Assembly: GCA_020631735.1 (NCBI GenBank)
Contig: CM036170.1
Span: 72,803,737 to 72,867,736 of the forward strand
Source: Saccharum officinarum
Taxonomy: Eukaryota; Streptophyta; Magnoliopsida; Poales; Poaceae
DNA: 64,000 nt
Direction: 5' to 3'
The notes below the pieces were generated by a model. The model was not told the DNA's origin. It did not search any database and saw only the letters and a list, made by a program, of their open reading frames with translations. Of this stretch, positions 10,950-22,617 are shown piece after piece. The stretch's first letter is position 1; each line of letters starts with the position of its first letter. The translations under genes were made by a program, and so were the position numbers.

Positions 10950-11291
10950 TGTACTTCCTCTTTTTTTCCCCTTTAAATTGTAGTTCATTTTAGTTTTGTA
11001 CTAAGTCAAAGTTCTTAAACTTTAAAGTTTATAGAAAAAATATAAACATATATAATAGCAAATAATGCACTATCAAAACATATTTGAAGTTGCAGATGTT
11101 TGTGTATTTTATTATAAACATATTTGAAGTTAGAGAAGTTTGACTCATAACTGGAGCTGGCTGAAAAACACTGTTGGCTGATTTTTTGTGAGAGAAAAAT
11201 ACAGTTCCGGCTGAAAAAACAAGCTGAATAAGACGGATTATAAGTCAGATGAACAGGGCCAACAAAACTAAAAATAGAGGCGAGGTAGTAT
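10950..11291. mobile_element. Stowaway-like MITE remnant interrupted by a second small MITE
   Basis: The left part (GTACTTCCTC..., TTTAAATTGTAGTTCATTTTAG, AAGTCAAAGTTCTTAAACTTT) and right end (AAACTAAAAATAGAGGCGAGGTAGTA) look like the two ends of a Stowaway element of the Tc1/mariner group. A block with GGCTGATTTTTTGTGAGAGAAAAATAC (about 11154-11258), found also in the short MITEs at 21539 and 24864, interrupts it. Degenerate and non-coding. Confidence 0.6.
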
Positions 11292-11547
11292 TATTTATGT
11301 TCTCTACTATAGTCACATACCAGAATTTCAACATGTTGGCCAACTGGGAATTCATATCTGCCATCTGTGCTTTATTTCCTGTGAGATAACTAATGGCCAC
11401 CATATTTGCAGTATATGCATATCAAAACATTTCGTTTCAGATTTTGAATGAAACTAATCCTTAGCCATGTTTATTGGCTAGCATGTGAATTGCTGAATTC
11501 TGGTAACTTTGCATTTCAGATTTTGTAAATGTGTGGAAGACAAGCAT

Positions 11548-11620
11548 GGTCATATAGCGAAGCAGATATCGCGTTAGATTCCGAATCTAAAGGTCGTGGG
11601 TTCAAATCCCACTATGATCA
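11548..11620 (+). tRNA. tRNA-Arg(CCG): tRNA-Arg (anticodon CCG)
   Basis: The 73 bases fold into a full cloverleaf. The acceptor stem GGTCATA pairs with TATGATC (one G-U), D stem GCGA/TCGC, anticodon stem TTAGA/TCTAA around TTCCGAA, a five-base variable loop and T stem GTGGG/CCCAC around TTCAAAT. The anticodon CCG reads the arginine codon CGG. The B box GGTTCAAATCC is intact. The D loop AGCAGATA has A where one of the two invariant guanines (G18 by my alignment) is expected, a possible sign of weak function. A run of seven or more T from about 11640 can end pol III transcription. No intron and no encoded CCA, as usual for plant nuclear genes. Confidence 0.88.
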
Positions 11621-12567
11621 AATATTCTTGCTGTTTCTGTTTTTTTCCCGTCCGAAAGTGACATTTTGGCATCAACTGCCACAAGGTGTCCACTCTTGCA
11701 CTCTTCCTTGTGAAAAACAGTGGTCCCATTAGGCCTGCTGCCTTCAGTGAGAGTTGTAACGGAGTGCAGAACTGTTGCAGTGCTGACGTTTTATGGGCCT
11801 GCAGTTGTATGTAGGCTTGCATGATATTAGTTCATAGTTTATATTCCTTTTGACTATTGTAACATCTTATCTGCTTGTAACCGGTGCTTAATGGTGTTAT
11901 TTTTATGGATTATGGAAGATGTAACCATTCAATCATTGAAAAGCTACGTACGTTGACAGTGGTCTATGTTTCGTTTCATCAAATGATGATACTCGGCACA
12001 ACAGTGTGATTCCATTTTGTTCTTGTGATTGGATAGAAACAGAAAAGGCAGCATCAAATTGTTGCATTCAACACAGCTAAATTAATTATGTAATTTTACA
12101 CGAGCCTTGACATTCATACTGCGCTCGTAATTAAGTATAAATCTGTTTTCAATAATTTCGTCGTCGGTTATTCTGCAATGCAATTCAAGAAACTGTAGAC
12201 AATTAGCAATAGTAACAATATGGAACTGCCTCATTACACTAATAACAATTGCACAATTTCACTGATATGTCTTCTCAACTATTAGCTGACATGAATGGCG
12301 CCTGCTTATACCAGGTTCACCACCAAAGTTACGATAACTGGTAGCACTTCAGGTTTGTCAACATTAGTAGAGCCCAAGCCACACGATACAAACAGACCCT
12401 TCAGAACAGACCACGTCCTAATGCATTTCTGGAGCAACTATCACCAATGGACAGGCACTAAATGGAAAATACACAAGACGCTGGTGTCAGATGAGCATTT
12501 TGAGATTGGCAGCAAAATCTTGCAGCCTGACATGGCATGGTTAACTTCCCCAGTACTCCCATTTTCT
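11621..12567. other. Intergenic and 3' flank of the E2 gene
   Basis: AT-rich sequence with no recognisable protein. The part nearest 12567 should include the 3' untranslated region of the minus-strand E2 gene; its polyadenylation site cannot be placed with confidence. Confidence 0.5.
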
Positions 12568-15459
12568 TCAGAACATTTCCTGTGATTTCCGCACGATGCG
12601 CCGAACCTTTTTCTTGAAATCCTCCCTCTTCTCCCTCCAGTCCTTCTGCACGAGAAATAACTGGTTTTCAGAAACAAAGAGGCACACTTTGCAACATTGT
12701 AGTGACAGAAAGTCCTCACGCAACACTGTAAGGATATCCGGATGAAAGTGATGATGCATCGATGCATGAGATGTCCAACGGAATTAAGCAAATAATAAAG
12801 GGATTTGCTAAAATTCAGGTGCCTGAATTTTAGTTTCCTTTCAAGCAACGGTTATTGCATATATTTTACATTAAAATTGCAGATTCCGTTCACTGCAATT
12901 TCTGTATGCACAATCCGCAACAAAATTTAATGTGTTATGACACAAGGACAAATAACAAATAACATAAGTAACAATTTACTCGTACTAGCTGATAGTACAA
13001 GAGTGTTGCCTGAAATCAACTTAAAATTTAGGCACCTGAAATATAGGAGAAGTGAATAATAAATTCATGTCATTTCAGGAGTAACACAAGTTGTTTGAGA
13101 ACTCTCGGAACTCAATTTCAATGCTGGACATATAATCAAAACTTGTTTGGGCACAGCAACGGTGACACTAAGACACTTGTTTGAGACATCTCAGCACTGA
13201 TTTCTTCTTTAATACTAGCATGCTATCTTGTCGTAACACAAATAAACTTGTCATTTTACAACTATGAATTGGAGGCAAATACAACAGGACAAACATGAAG
13301 TATTTGATATTATAGCAACCCACAACTAGAGGTCCAGTAAACCAAATCAGTAAGTTTTTTTTTTTGTGCACAAAGTATAAAGTAAATTGTTAGGTGAATT
13401 AGGTGAACTTACAGCTGCCTCAATGTTTGCTGGAGACTCGTCATTTGGACTAGAGAGCATTGAAATAATGCTCAGAACTATGCTTTCAACCTGCAAATGG
13501 ATAACAATCATCAACTTAATAACTAGTGATAGCATACAAAAGTATTCACTCATGAAAGAAGTCTTCTGTTTATTATTCTACCTTGAGACCAAAACAGAGC
13601 ATTCTCTATCTATCTAGTGGAAGCTAGGCAAATATAACAAACTCTTCGAGACCTGATGATGAATCCAAAAATCAGGAATTCACTGTTCTACCTCAAGTTA
13701 CTCAGGATTCCTAATTGCTTAGTTGTGGGGAAGCATTGTATCATATCAGGCTATGCGACAATATTTCAATATGATTCACTGGCAATTGACCACATTCATG
13801 ATTACAGATTTACCAGTGAACTTCTGAATGTTGTTTTGATGATGAATCCCAGTAACTTTCAGTAATATAACAAGGGCTTCATAGTGGAGAACATAAGATA
13901 AAAATGGAAAGAAAAAAAAGGTATGTAAACATAGTATACGAAGCCGTACTGTGTGCACAGGTGTCCAACGCTCACTTGCGAGCTCGTAACCGTTTGGATC
14001 CTCACCAGGTGGATGAAGAATAGAGATACACACCCGCCCATCCGGATAAACTGGCATTTCCCCAAATATTATGCATGATGTCAGAAAACATAACTGCAGA
14101 TCAAGTAAATAAATACAATGTTCACTAATAACAAGCTGACCATTTGGATGCCACATTTCAGAGGTAAATCTGACTGATGGCGGACTGTTTGGGTAATTTT
14201 GTGGGAAGCTCATAATTGCATTAAAGTACCCTCCATCACTGCAAAGTAAAGGTTAATATTAGTGTGTTGCTCAGAAAATAAATAAAATACTATTTACATG
14301 ACTGCATATTTACATAGGAATTAGGATTCATGTATTACAGCAGACAGTGACCATTCTAGTTCATAATGTATTTCAGTAATTATTAGTAAAAGAATTCACA
14401 TAGGAATTAGGATTCATGTATTTTATCTCTACCTAAAATCAAATTTCAAACCTGGGCAGAAAGACAGTGTCTGCTATTAAAATTCTGCTCATGCACCAAA
14501 CAGGTTGACAAAATTACGGTGACTCTACTTGGGTCAAGCAGCACAAATTCAATCAATATTATAAATTACAGAAATGAGAAATTGTCGCAACTATCTGCTA
14601 CGAACTCCAAACATACATAGTCCCATTTCCTAACATGACGCAGAACCTATTCTAAACAACCACTAGATTTGAGACAGTCGCCAGCAGCATGCCTATGGTA
14701 CCTATTTTACCCCATCTTTCAATACAAACCCCAATTCAGAATATACAGAGTGTATCCCTGAACTCCGATTAACAATACCCTAGGCCCTGATAAGCAATTA
14801 AAGACCCCGATTCTAAGTACTGATACAGCTATGAACATAATTAAAAAAAACAGAGCTATTAGCAGAATAACAGAGCAGCCACGCACCTAGAAGTCTAGAA
14901 CCAAACAAACTCGACGGAACTGGGCACCGGACATGTCGCCAAGTTGATGTACTAGTAGGAGTATGCTACCCGCTACAACAATAAAAAAGCAAAGAAAATT
15001 CCGCCCCGCACCAGCCACCACTAGAAAGCAATCCCCTATAGTAAGATTTTCAATCGCTGCTTCCGGTCCACAGTAACACACAGACACCATCATAGATGCA
15101 TAGTCCATAGGGCATGGCACCGACACGACAAACAAGCAATTCATCCAGACAAGGCATGGAAGCGCGCTTGGAATGGAGAGGATCTGACTCACTATAGGGT
15201 GTCAGGCGGTCCGATGATGGTGACCTGCCACTCGAAGACGTTGCTGTCGTCGACCAGCCCAGCCGAGAACCCATCCACCGGGTGCTTCGCGAGATCTGCG
15301 CCAATCATCATACCGCAAACCAACCCCAAGTCAATCAGCCAAACAATCCGCAAGAAGGGAAAAAAATCGAGCGGAAACAGACGAACGGGAACTCCGGCGG
15401 GCCGCACCTCTGAGCTGCTTCTGCAGGAGGAGGCTCGCCTGGCTGGTGGTGGCCGCCAT
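12568..15459 (-). CDS. UBC7: Ubiquitin-conjugating enzyme E2, UBC7/13/14 (UBE2G2) type, six exons
   Basis: Exons on the minus strand: 15459-15408, 15295-15193, 14238-14141, 14050-13950, 13490-13413 and 12645-12568. All junctions are GT-AG and the phases sum to an open frame of 169 residues. It starts [16 protein letters not shown] and contains GPPDTLYDGG, the [22 protein letters not shown] block, and the active-site cysteine in [20 protein letters not shown]. The acidic insert after that cysteine marks the UBC7/UBE2G group of E2 enzymes, which act in ubiquitination and ER-associated degradation. Length is as expected for the family (about 166-169). It takes ubiquitin from E1 and passes it to substrates with an E3. 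No damage is seen; it should be functional. No transmembrane segment, so it is cytosolic, recruited by partners. Confidence 0.95.
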
Positions 15460-15555
15460 GACAGGGATCGGTGGATGGGCTAGGATTTTGCGTCGCGCGG
15501 AATGATTCGCGCTCTCGGGACGCGGTGACGCCAATTGATGGGCACCGCGGGCGCC

Positions 15556-15564
15556 TTATTTATA
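15556..15564 (-). promoter_or_regulatory. TATA box of the E2 gene
   Basis: Minus-strand TATAAATAA about 100 bases upstream of the ATG at 15459, in GC-rich sequence. Position fits a transcript start near 15530. Confidence 0.65.
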
Positions 15565-15743
15565 GACGTGAGGTGCGGTGGAGCTCGGGGAAGATGGGAA
15601 TCCCGAATCAGGAGGCGGCGATCGGTGTGGGGGAGAACGGAGAACGAAGCGGTGGTTGACTGGTAGGGTGCCTGCTCTGCGGCTCTGCCTGCGTTCTCTG
15701 CTCTGCTACCCAGTGGATTGCGATGGCCGCGTTCACTTGCCAT

Positions 15744-15957
15744 GCATAACTAAAATATTTTCTCTTTCACCCGTTACGAATCTTTAGATGTATACATAAA
15801 GTATTAAATATAGGTAAAAAAATAATTAATTGCATAGTTTGTCTGTAAAGTTCGAAACGAATCTTATAAGTCTAATTAATCCATGGTTAAATAATTTTTA
15901 CCAAATAACAACAAAAAGTAACTTTTCACCCAAATTTTTTCAACTAAACACAGCCGA
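15744..15957. mobile_element. Degenerate Tourist-like MITE upstream of the E2 gene
   Basis: Contains the family blocks AAAGTATTAAATATAGGTAAAAA, AAGTCTAATTAATCCATGG and ACCAAATAACAACAAAAAG, and ends TTCAACTAAACACAGCC. The left terminus has been eroded. It lies about 180 bases upstream of the E2 TATA box. Confidence 0.7.
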
Positions 15958-18020
15958 TATATAATTTGGAGACGGGTCAATCTGGGAAGATTGCGATAGC
16001 ATCTGCGTTGCACTGAGCGGTTTGGAATCGGACATGAATTTGCGTTATATACGAGATCATTAATCCAAATTATATACGGGATACGATGTCTACGAGAACA
16101 CTTTAGAAAGTAAAAAAAGGATGAAAAAATAAATTTAGGAGGTAAAAAAGCAGGTCGAAAGAAACGTTTCACTCTTTAATATTAGAATGGAGATAGAGAT
16201 TTCAAACTCTTTTATCATTAAGATAGCACTAGAGGGATCCATTTCTTAAACAAAGGCTTTGTTCGGCTGCATTTAGCTACCGTTGGCTACCGTTGTAATT
16301 CTTGCGAGAGCATGACCAGCAGACGAACAGACCCAAAATCGGGTAAAAGCCCTGGTTGAGGGATCAGTAGCTTTTCCAAAAGCACCTTTTAAACAATCTT
16401 TCTTAAAAAGCTCAAGAAGCTGCTCTGAGGGAATTTCTCAACTTTTAGTATAAAGTGTAGTTTTTGGAGCTATTTGTCAACTTAAAGAAGCAACTTTGTT
16501 TGAGGAAGCTTCTGGCTTTCGAGCTTTGTAGAGAAGCAAATGCTACAAGAAGCTTCCCCAAGTCTCACGCGTTCAAGCATTACTGCTATTTGGTACTCCT
16601 TTTTTTTTCCTGCTATTCATGCGTTGCAATTATAGAACATTGTTAAAGTATGCCATTTTTGATTAAATTTATATAAAAATATTAATACTTATCATAATAA
16701 ACAGATACCACTAAATTCGTCATGAAACATATTTTCATCGTACGTCTAATTGGTGTTGTAAATGTTGATGTTATTTTAATAAACTTAGTTAAACTTAAAA
16801 TAGTTTGGTTTTAACTAAATCTATAATCATTCTTTTTGGTACAGAGGTAGCAAAACCTATTTGTAACTTTACACTTATTAATAAGCGTGAGTACTTCCAT
16901 TTGGATTTGGCGCTCAAGAACTCAATCTGAGAAGTGCACGGATGCTGTTCCACTACTGTGTTCGTTCTCTGCAAACACGACGAAATGGTCATCAGGAAAG
17001 AATTGGCGTCTCTATCTCAAAAAGGTCCACAACGACATAAATGTGCTAGCCCACATGAGCACTGACATAGCAAATGGTATTACCAATAGCTAAACTAATC
17101 AAACTTCGCACCAAACAATCAACAAACGGAAAACACGAGCACTATACGTCTACGGCAGCTGGCCCATGTTGACAGGTGGAACCGTCGGTTTCAGTCTATC
17201 AGAGGGGGAATTGTAAATTTGTAACGCTTCCTGGAAAAAGGCTGACCGATCGGAAGCTCGGAATCACCGTCCTGGAGCCGCCTCAGGTCCTCCGCGGACT
17301 GGTCGACATGCCGTGCAGAGTGCAGAATAAACGCATGCAGTCGACCAACGTAACCCGTCCGGCCATTGAACCTGCATGCTTCGGCCATCCCTAGGCCCCG
17401 GCAATGGACGAGCTGTTTTTATTATAATAAAATAGGAGTATGATGGATCGGAGGAGGCTGTTTACACATGACAGGGCCAGGCAGGAAGATTGCGCGGACG
17501 GGCGCCGAGCGGTGCCCTCCTCGTGAACGCCAGGAGGCAGACGTCGACGGCAACGCGCCAACGGGGGGAGCACTGGAACGGGACGAACGTTTCAGGCAAA
17601 TGGGCCGACAAGGGTCGCGTGGGTGCGCGCGCTCCGCACCCTCGCCGCGCGCTGCAGACATCCCACCCATCCGTTGCTTTGCCCACACCGGCCAGCGCGA
17701 AATGATGATGAGCCGCCGACCACCGTGGCGTTCCGTGCTCGGCCGTCCCTTCCCCTTTGCGTAAGGGAACAGACCCCCGGGTCGGAATCGGCAACTTGCT
17801 CGCCCAAAAGGAGCCCACCAGCATCGAGAGTAGGGGCAGTTTCCTCCGTCTAATTTCCGTGTGTTTCTTTTTGGGACGACGTGAATCGAGTTCTAGAAGT
17901 TTGATGATATGATCACATGAGCAATTGAGCGTGACTGACTTCGCCTCGTTCCTCTCCACAAGTTTTTTAGTAACTGCCATGTTGTTTCGGTAAACCGAAC
18001 TGCCGAAGTTATAACGGGCT
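15958..18020. other. Intergenic stretch with a Stowaway remnant at 16593-16850
   Basis: The part 16593-16850 resembles a Stowaway interior (AAATTTATATAAAAATATTAATACTTAT, GGTGTTGTAAATGTTGATGTT, TTAAACTTAAAATAGTTTGG) with a decayed end near TGGTACAGAGGTAG. The part 17440-17860 is GC-rich with long ORFs in several frames, an effect of composition. I see no protein family, RNA gene or splice structure in it. Confidence 0.5.
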
Positions 18021-18305
18021 TGTTAGCGCCCGGAAGTCCAAATAGACGGGGCGTCGCGGACGTCGGCGCCTGCAATCTGTTTTCCATGCCGTTTCACGCG
18101 CCTACACGAGGGCTTGCAATCTGTTTCCTATGCCGTTTCGTGCGCCAATACGGGGCCTGTGCCGCCCCGAATGTCACCAGCGTCGAGAAGAGGAGGAGAG
18201 GGCGGCGGATAACCAGCCAGCGTCGGGAGGAGGAGGAGGAGACACCGAGACGAAATAGCAGAAAACGAGGAGGGAGATGCAACACCCGATCTACTTTTGA
18301 AACAT

Positions 18306-19176
18306 TAAATGCAATAATTGCAACATACGTATGAAGGCAAATGAAACACTTGAAACATGCATCTAAAACACTTGCAAAAACACTAAAAACACTTGAAAAC
18401 CATTATTAAACATACGCAACATCCAGATAAAAACACTCATGCAACATCCAAATAAACACACTTGCAACGTACGTCTGGAAAAACAAATGAAATACTAGAA
18501 ACAGAAGCTTTGTAACATACGTGTACAACCACCGCGACATATGCAACATCCCGATCTACTTTTGCAACATCCGCATGAAACACTTCCAACATATCTCTGA
18601 AACATTTGAAACACTAGAAATATACACTTATAACATGCGCTTTTCACCCTTCTCCTTCCCTACGATGCTGCACAGAGCGACAGAGATGGGCAGGTGGAGG
18701 ACAGTGCCATCACGACCCCTTCTGGAAGGCAAGCAGAGGTGGCGACGGGGACAGGCTGTCGGCGAGCTTTGGCCGCGATGCAGGCTACAGCCGTCGCAGG
18801 CGGGCGGAGAGGGAGGCGGGGACAGGCCAACAACGAGCGTAGGCCGCCGGTGGGCTCTGGGCGGGCTGTGGCTGGGAGGAAGGGGTGATATGTTGGAAGT
18901 GTTTCATGCGGATGTTGCAAAAGTAGATCGGGATGTTGCATATGTCGCGGTGGTTGTACACGTATGTTACAAAGCTTCTGTTTCTAGTATTTCATTTGTT
19001 TTTCCAGACGTACGTTGCAAGTGTGTTTATTTGGATGTTGCATGAGTGTTTTTATCTGGATGTTGCGTATGTTTAATAATGGTTTTCAAGTGTTTTTAGT
19101 GTTTTTGCAAGTGTTTTAGATGCATGTTTCAAGTGTTTCATTTGCCTTCATATGTATGTTGCAATTATTGCATTTA
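18306..19176. repeat. Large inverted repeat, 289-bp arms around a 293-bp GC-rich core
   Basis: The left arm 18306-18594 and right arm 18888-19176 are inverted copies with few mismatches. They are made of runs such as AAACACTTGCAA and GCAACATCC. The core 18595-18887 is GC-rich and purine-biased with no recognisable gene. Outer limits and a target duplication were not found, so this may be the inside of a larger foldback or MULE-type element. A transcript across it would make a long hairpin. Confidence 0.85.
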
Positions 19177-19980
19177 GGCGTAGGCGGCTGTCGGCGAGCT
19201 CGAGTCGGGCGGGGGCGAGAAGAAGGGCCCGGTGGGGAGCTCTGGCCGGGCGGGGGAGGGAAGAAGGGGCCGGCAGCGGACGTCGGCCGTTGGAGGCGCT
19301 GCGGGGGATGACATTGGATGGTGGTGCCACGGGGAGTGGGACGAGCGGACGGCCACATGTGGGGAGTTTTTTTTTTCTTTTTGAGAGTGCGTCTAGACAG
19401 AAGTCAGGGGATGGACGCCCGTGCCAATATCGAAGTTATATTAAACAGGAATGCATGCCACCGTGCCAGCCAGCCAGCCAAACTCGGAACTAGCTCACGT
19501 CCAAGTAGTCAGTAGTGACCAGCCGGCCAAAGCCTATATAGCACGAAAAAGCCCTGGTACAGAGCGAATAATAACAAGTCATGAAGCACAGAAAAGGACG
19601 CTACTTTCGCAACCCCAAAAACGTGATGCACTGCACGTCACCAAAAACTACAATTTCGTCAGGGCCCGCTTTTCCGGCAAGGCAACGATTGGACGGCCAT
19701 CGTTTTCCCGGTCGGCCCCAGCGCCACCACCGGAGCCGGTCCGGTCCAAAGCGCGATAGGAATAGGATAGATAGATACCCATCGGAACATTCGGGTGCCG
19801 CCGGATCGGATCGTACGAGCACAAGAGCAAAAGTCGCACGCTTCGGGCCACCAATAGTGCGGTCTCCGGCGACGCCGGTGGACCGCGCAGGCTACACGAG
19901 CCGCAGCCCGCAGAGGCACAGATCCTCTCTTTTTTCGGTGACCTTTGCTGTTTGGATCTTGGGTCTTTCAGGCAAGCCGA
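19177..19980. other. Unassigned intergenic stretch
   Basis: GC-rich next to the inverted repeat (19180-19340), then mixed sequence. Short ORFs overlap in several frames, none with a recognisable domain. Confidence 0.4.
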
Positions 19981-20222
19981 GGCACCGTTTAGATGCCAAA
20001 AATTTTGCCAAAATTTTCAGATTTCTCGTCACATCGAATCTTTGAACACATGCATGAAGTATTAAATATAGATAAAAAATAAAACTAATTACACAGTTTA
20101 GACGAAATAGACGAGACAAATCTTTTAAGCCTAATTAGACCATGATTGGACAATATTTACCAAATAACAACGAAACTGCTACAGTAGCGTTTCGCCGAAA
20201 ATTTTGCCAACTAAACAGCCCC
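19981..20222. mobile_element. Tourist-like MITE
   Basis: Ends GGCACCGTTTAGATGCC and GCCAACTAAACAGCCC. The interior is nearly identical, in inverse orientation, to 25159-25400. CGA flanks it on both sides, an atypical duplication. Non-coding. Confidence 0.85.
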
Positions 20223-20241
20223 CGAATCTAGCCGAGCGTTA

Positions 20242-20580
20242 GAGCATCTCCAGCAATGCTACCTAAAACACACCCCCTACTTCTCTATTTAGGGTGCTAC
20301 CTATTTTCATACTACCTATATTTCGTGGTTTGCTCCAGCAGCACTACCTAAAATAGGCTACCTAAACTCATCCCAGCACAGAATGACATGTGGGTCCCAT
20401 CACAGAAAAAAGTAGGGAGAGTGGAGTAGGGGGCCAACAGAAGTAGGGGGTTTGGGGGAGAAAGTAGGGGGGCAACAGAAGTAGGGGGTGTAGTAGGGGG
20501 CCTGCTGGAGTTGATTTTTTAGACTCCACTACCTAAATCTGGAGTAGGGGGTCAAGTAGGGGGTCCTGCTGGAGATGCTC
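20242..20580. mobile_element. PIF/Harbinger-type MITE with GAGCATCTCC termini
   Basis: Ends GAGCATCTCCAGCA and TGCTGGAGATGCTC are perfect inverted repeats, and TTA flanks both sides (20239-20241, 20581-20583). The interior holds repeated GTAGGGGG blocks and is non-coding. Related ends occur at 29180-29976 and 31168-31599. Confidence 0.9.
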
Positions 20581-20793
20581 TTAGGGGAAAAAAGCAGCCC
20601 GTATCTTTCAGCGTTCTTTTGATCAGCAGCCTCCCGGTCTGACTGACCTGATCACATCGGCTGGCATCGTAAGACTGACGTCGTTGGTGTGATGACTTCG
20701 GGACAACGGGAGCCCATAGGATCGTCCGTAGCCACGGAGACAGGAGTGTGATACAAGTCCGGGTGCAAATAAATCAACTTCTACATGTATCTT

Positions 20794-21057
20794 GGCTGTG
20801 TTTAGTTTTCAAATTTGGGAGTGCAAAATTATTGTAGCGTCACTGTAGCATTTCGTTTGTATTTGGTAATAATTGTCTAACCGTTGACTAATTAGACTCA
20901 AAATATTTGTCTCGCAAAGTACAACCAAACTGTGCAATTAGTTTTTGATTTTATCTACATTTAGTACTCCATGCATGTATCGAAAGTTTGCTGTGACGGG
21001 AAATTTTCTTTTCGCATAGTGTATTTTTCAGGAATTTTAGAGGAACTAAACAGGGCC
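20794..21057. mobile_element. Tourist-like MITE
   Basis: Ends GGCTGTGTTTAGTTTTC and GGAACTAAACAGGGCC, with interior blocks TTGACTAATTAGACTCAAAA and TTAGTACTCCATGCATGTAT. Duplication imperfect. Same subgroup as 27999-28286. Non-coding. Confidence 0.8.
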
Positions 21058-21538
21058 TTAACGCGAACAGGTTTGTTGCAAAGTTGCAAGGTTTACTAAT
21101 TGCACGAAGTTGAGATATGTCAGGGTTTGCAGGCATGCATGAGATGCTGTTGGCAGGAAGGAACTTTTGTGAGCCGAAGGGAAATCTGAACTAGTATTGC
21201 ATAACCATTAACCATGATCTAACCATGACACCAGCACCGCAGTTAATTAGCCAACAAATGTAACGTAGCAAGGTACTTTAAGGTGTCTTCATGGACTGCA
21301 GTCTGCAGCATCCATGCTTTGCATGCTGCACTAGGGTCTGGGAACACACTGTACTTGTATGTTATCGCAGCTGTAGTTATTTGCAGGAACTACGGGCTGT
21401 ACTTGTATGTGCTGAACTTCTCACCACAATAGGCGGATCGGCCTGAAGATCGACGACGACAGCTTGGGTGGCGTTGATGACGGTTACCTCTATCTCCACC
21501 GACTGAACTTTGGCGAGATAGAGGTTAGGGCCTCGTTC

Positions 21539-21683
21539 GGCTGGCTGGTGGCCGGTGGCTGATGCTGATTTATTGTGAGAGAAAAATACTGCTGGCTGGC
21601 TGGTGGCTGATGACTGGTGCTGAATTGGTGTAAGATAAAAAAGCACTGCTGGCTAGCTGACGGTCAGCCAGCTGAATGAGGCC
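21539..21683. mobile_element. Short MITE, GGCTGGCTGG family
   Basis: About 145 bases with ends GGCCTCGTTCGGCTGG and CAGCTGAATGAGGCC and TAG on both flanks. The interior carries TTATTGTGAGAGAAAAATACTG. A second copy in opposite orientation is at 24864-25009. Confidence 0.8.
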
Positions 21684-22609
21684 TAGGAAGGTGAGAAGAT
21701 TCTATCTTCATATTGTACCATCGGTTTGTACAAGCATGTATTGTTTAATACAGCCAAATATAATAATACTCGCTAATTGCCATTTGGTCTGATTCATAAA
21801 CCAGCATGAGAAAAAAGCTAGTAATGACGTTCTCATGTAGCAGCCGTGGACACTTGCAGTGAGTTCACGATATGCTCCGTTCGCTTCTCTTATGAGCCGT
21901 ACTTTTTCAGCGAAGGAATAATATTTTCTCTCACAACAAATTAGCAAACAATACTTTTTAGCTTGTCTTTTCAACAATGTCCATATGCATGCATCTAACA
22001 CCTGAGAGAGCTCTAGTTTTTCTAATTGAATATAAGATCAAACCTGTTATGTGTAAGGTCTTGCCTAGATCTTAATGTGAGACCCACATGTACCTAACAA
22101 AATAGTCCATCTCCCTTTCATCCTTATCCCCACGGAGCCGAGGGGCCACCACTTGGCCGTCTCCCCACACCTCGCTTCTAGCGCCACCCCTCCATCTGCC
22201 CCCTACCACCACCCCTTGACCCGCTTCCACCGCCACCCCTTTGCCTACTACGAGCGTCGCCCCTCCTCAGCTGAAGCTCCTCCCCTTACCCACTTACAAC
22301 ACCGCCCCTCACCACACTGAAGCTCCTCCCTTAGTGAACGCCAGCACCACCATCTCCTCTTCGTTCATCTCCATTGCAAGTTCCCCAACGGGTAGTGACC
22401 AGGACACATGCCACCCTCCAGCTCAACCCTGTCTCTACTCACATCGGCAACGACAACCAACCCGAGTTTTTTTATTTGTTGACATGGGGTCCTAACCTTA
22501 AGGCTCGATCTTAAGCTATTTTGGTTAAGGTCGAGCTCTGGTATGTGATATGTATAAGACTAACCCTAAGATTGCCACCCTAGGACTTAAGGCCGACGAA
22601 AATCCCACA
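21684..22609. other. Unassigned stretch, possibly a decayed MITE at about 22010-22545
   Basis: AGAGCTCTAG...TAAGATC on the left and its loose inverse on the right (GATCTTAAGC...GAGCTCTGG) enclose a pyrimidine-rich 22100-22440 segment whose ORF is low-complexity Pro/Thr-rich. 21870-21995 resembles the GGCTGG-type MITEs. No gene is supported. Confidence 0.4.
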
Positions 22610-22617
22610 CTCTAGAT

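Noticed and set aside
11529..11822. Short ORFs on both strands over 11529-11822, including one reading VGFEPTTFRFGI
   Set aside because: They overlap the tRNA gene; the protein is a well-known artefact of translating tRNA sequence.
17462..17980. 172-codon minus-strand ORF in GC-rich sequence
   Set aside because: Several overlapping ORFs exist on both strands, no recognisable family, Arg/Pro-rich composition typical of random GC-rich DNA.
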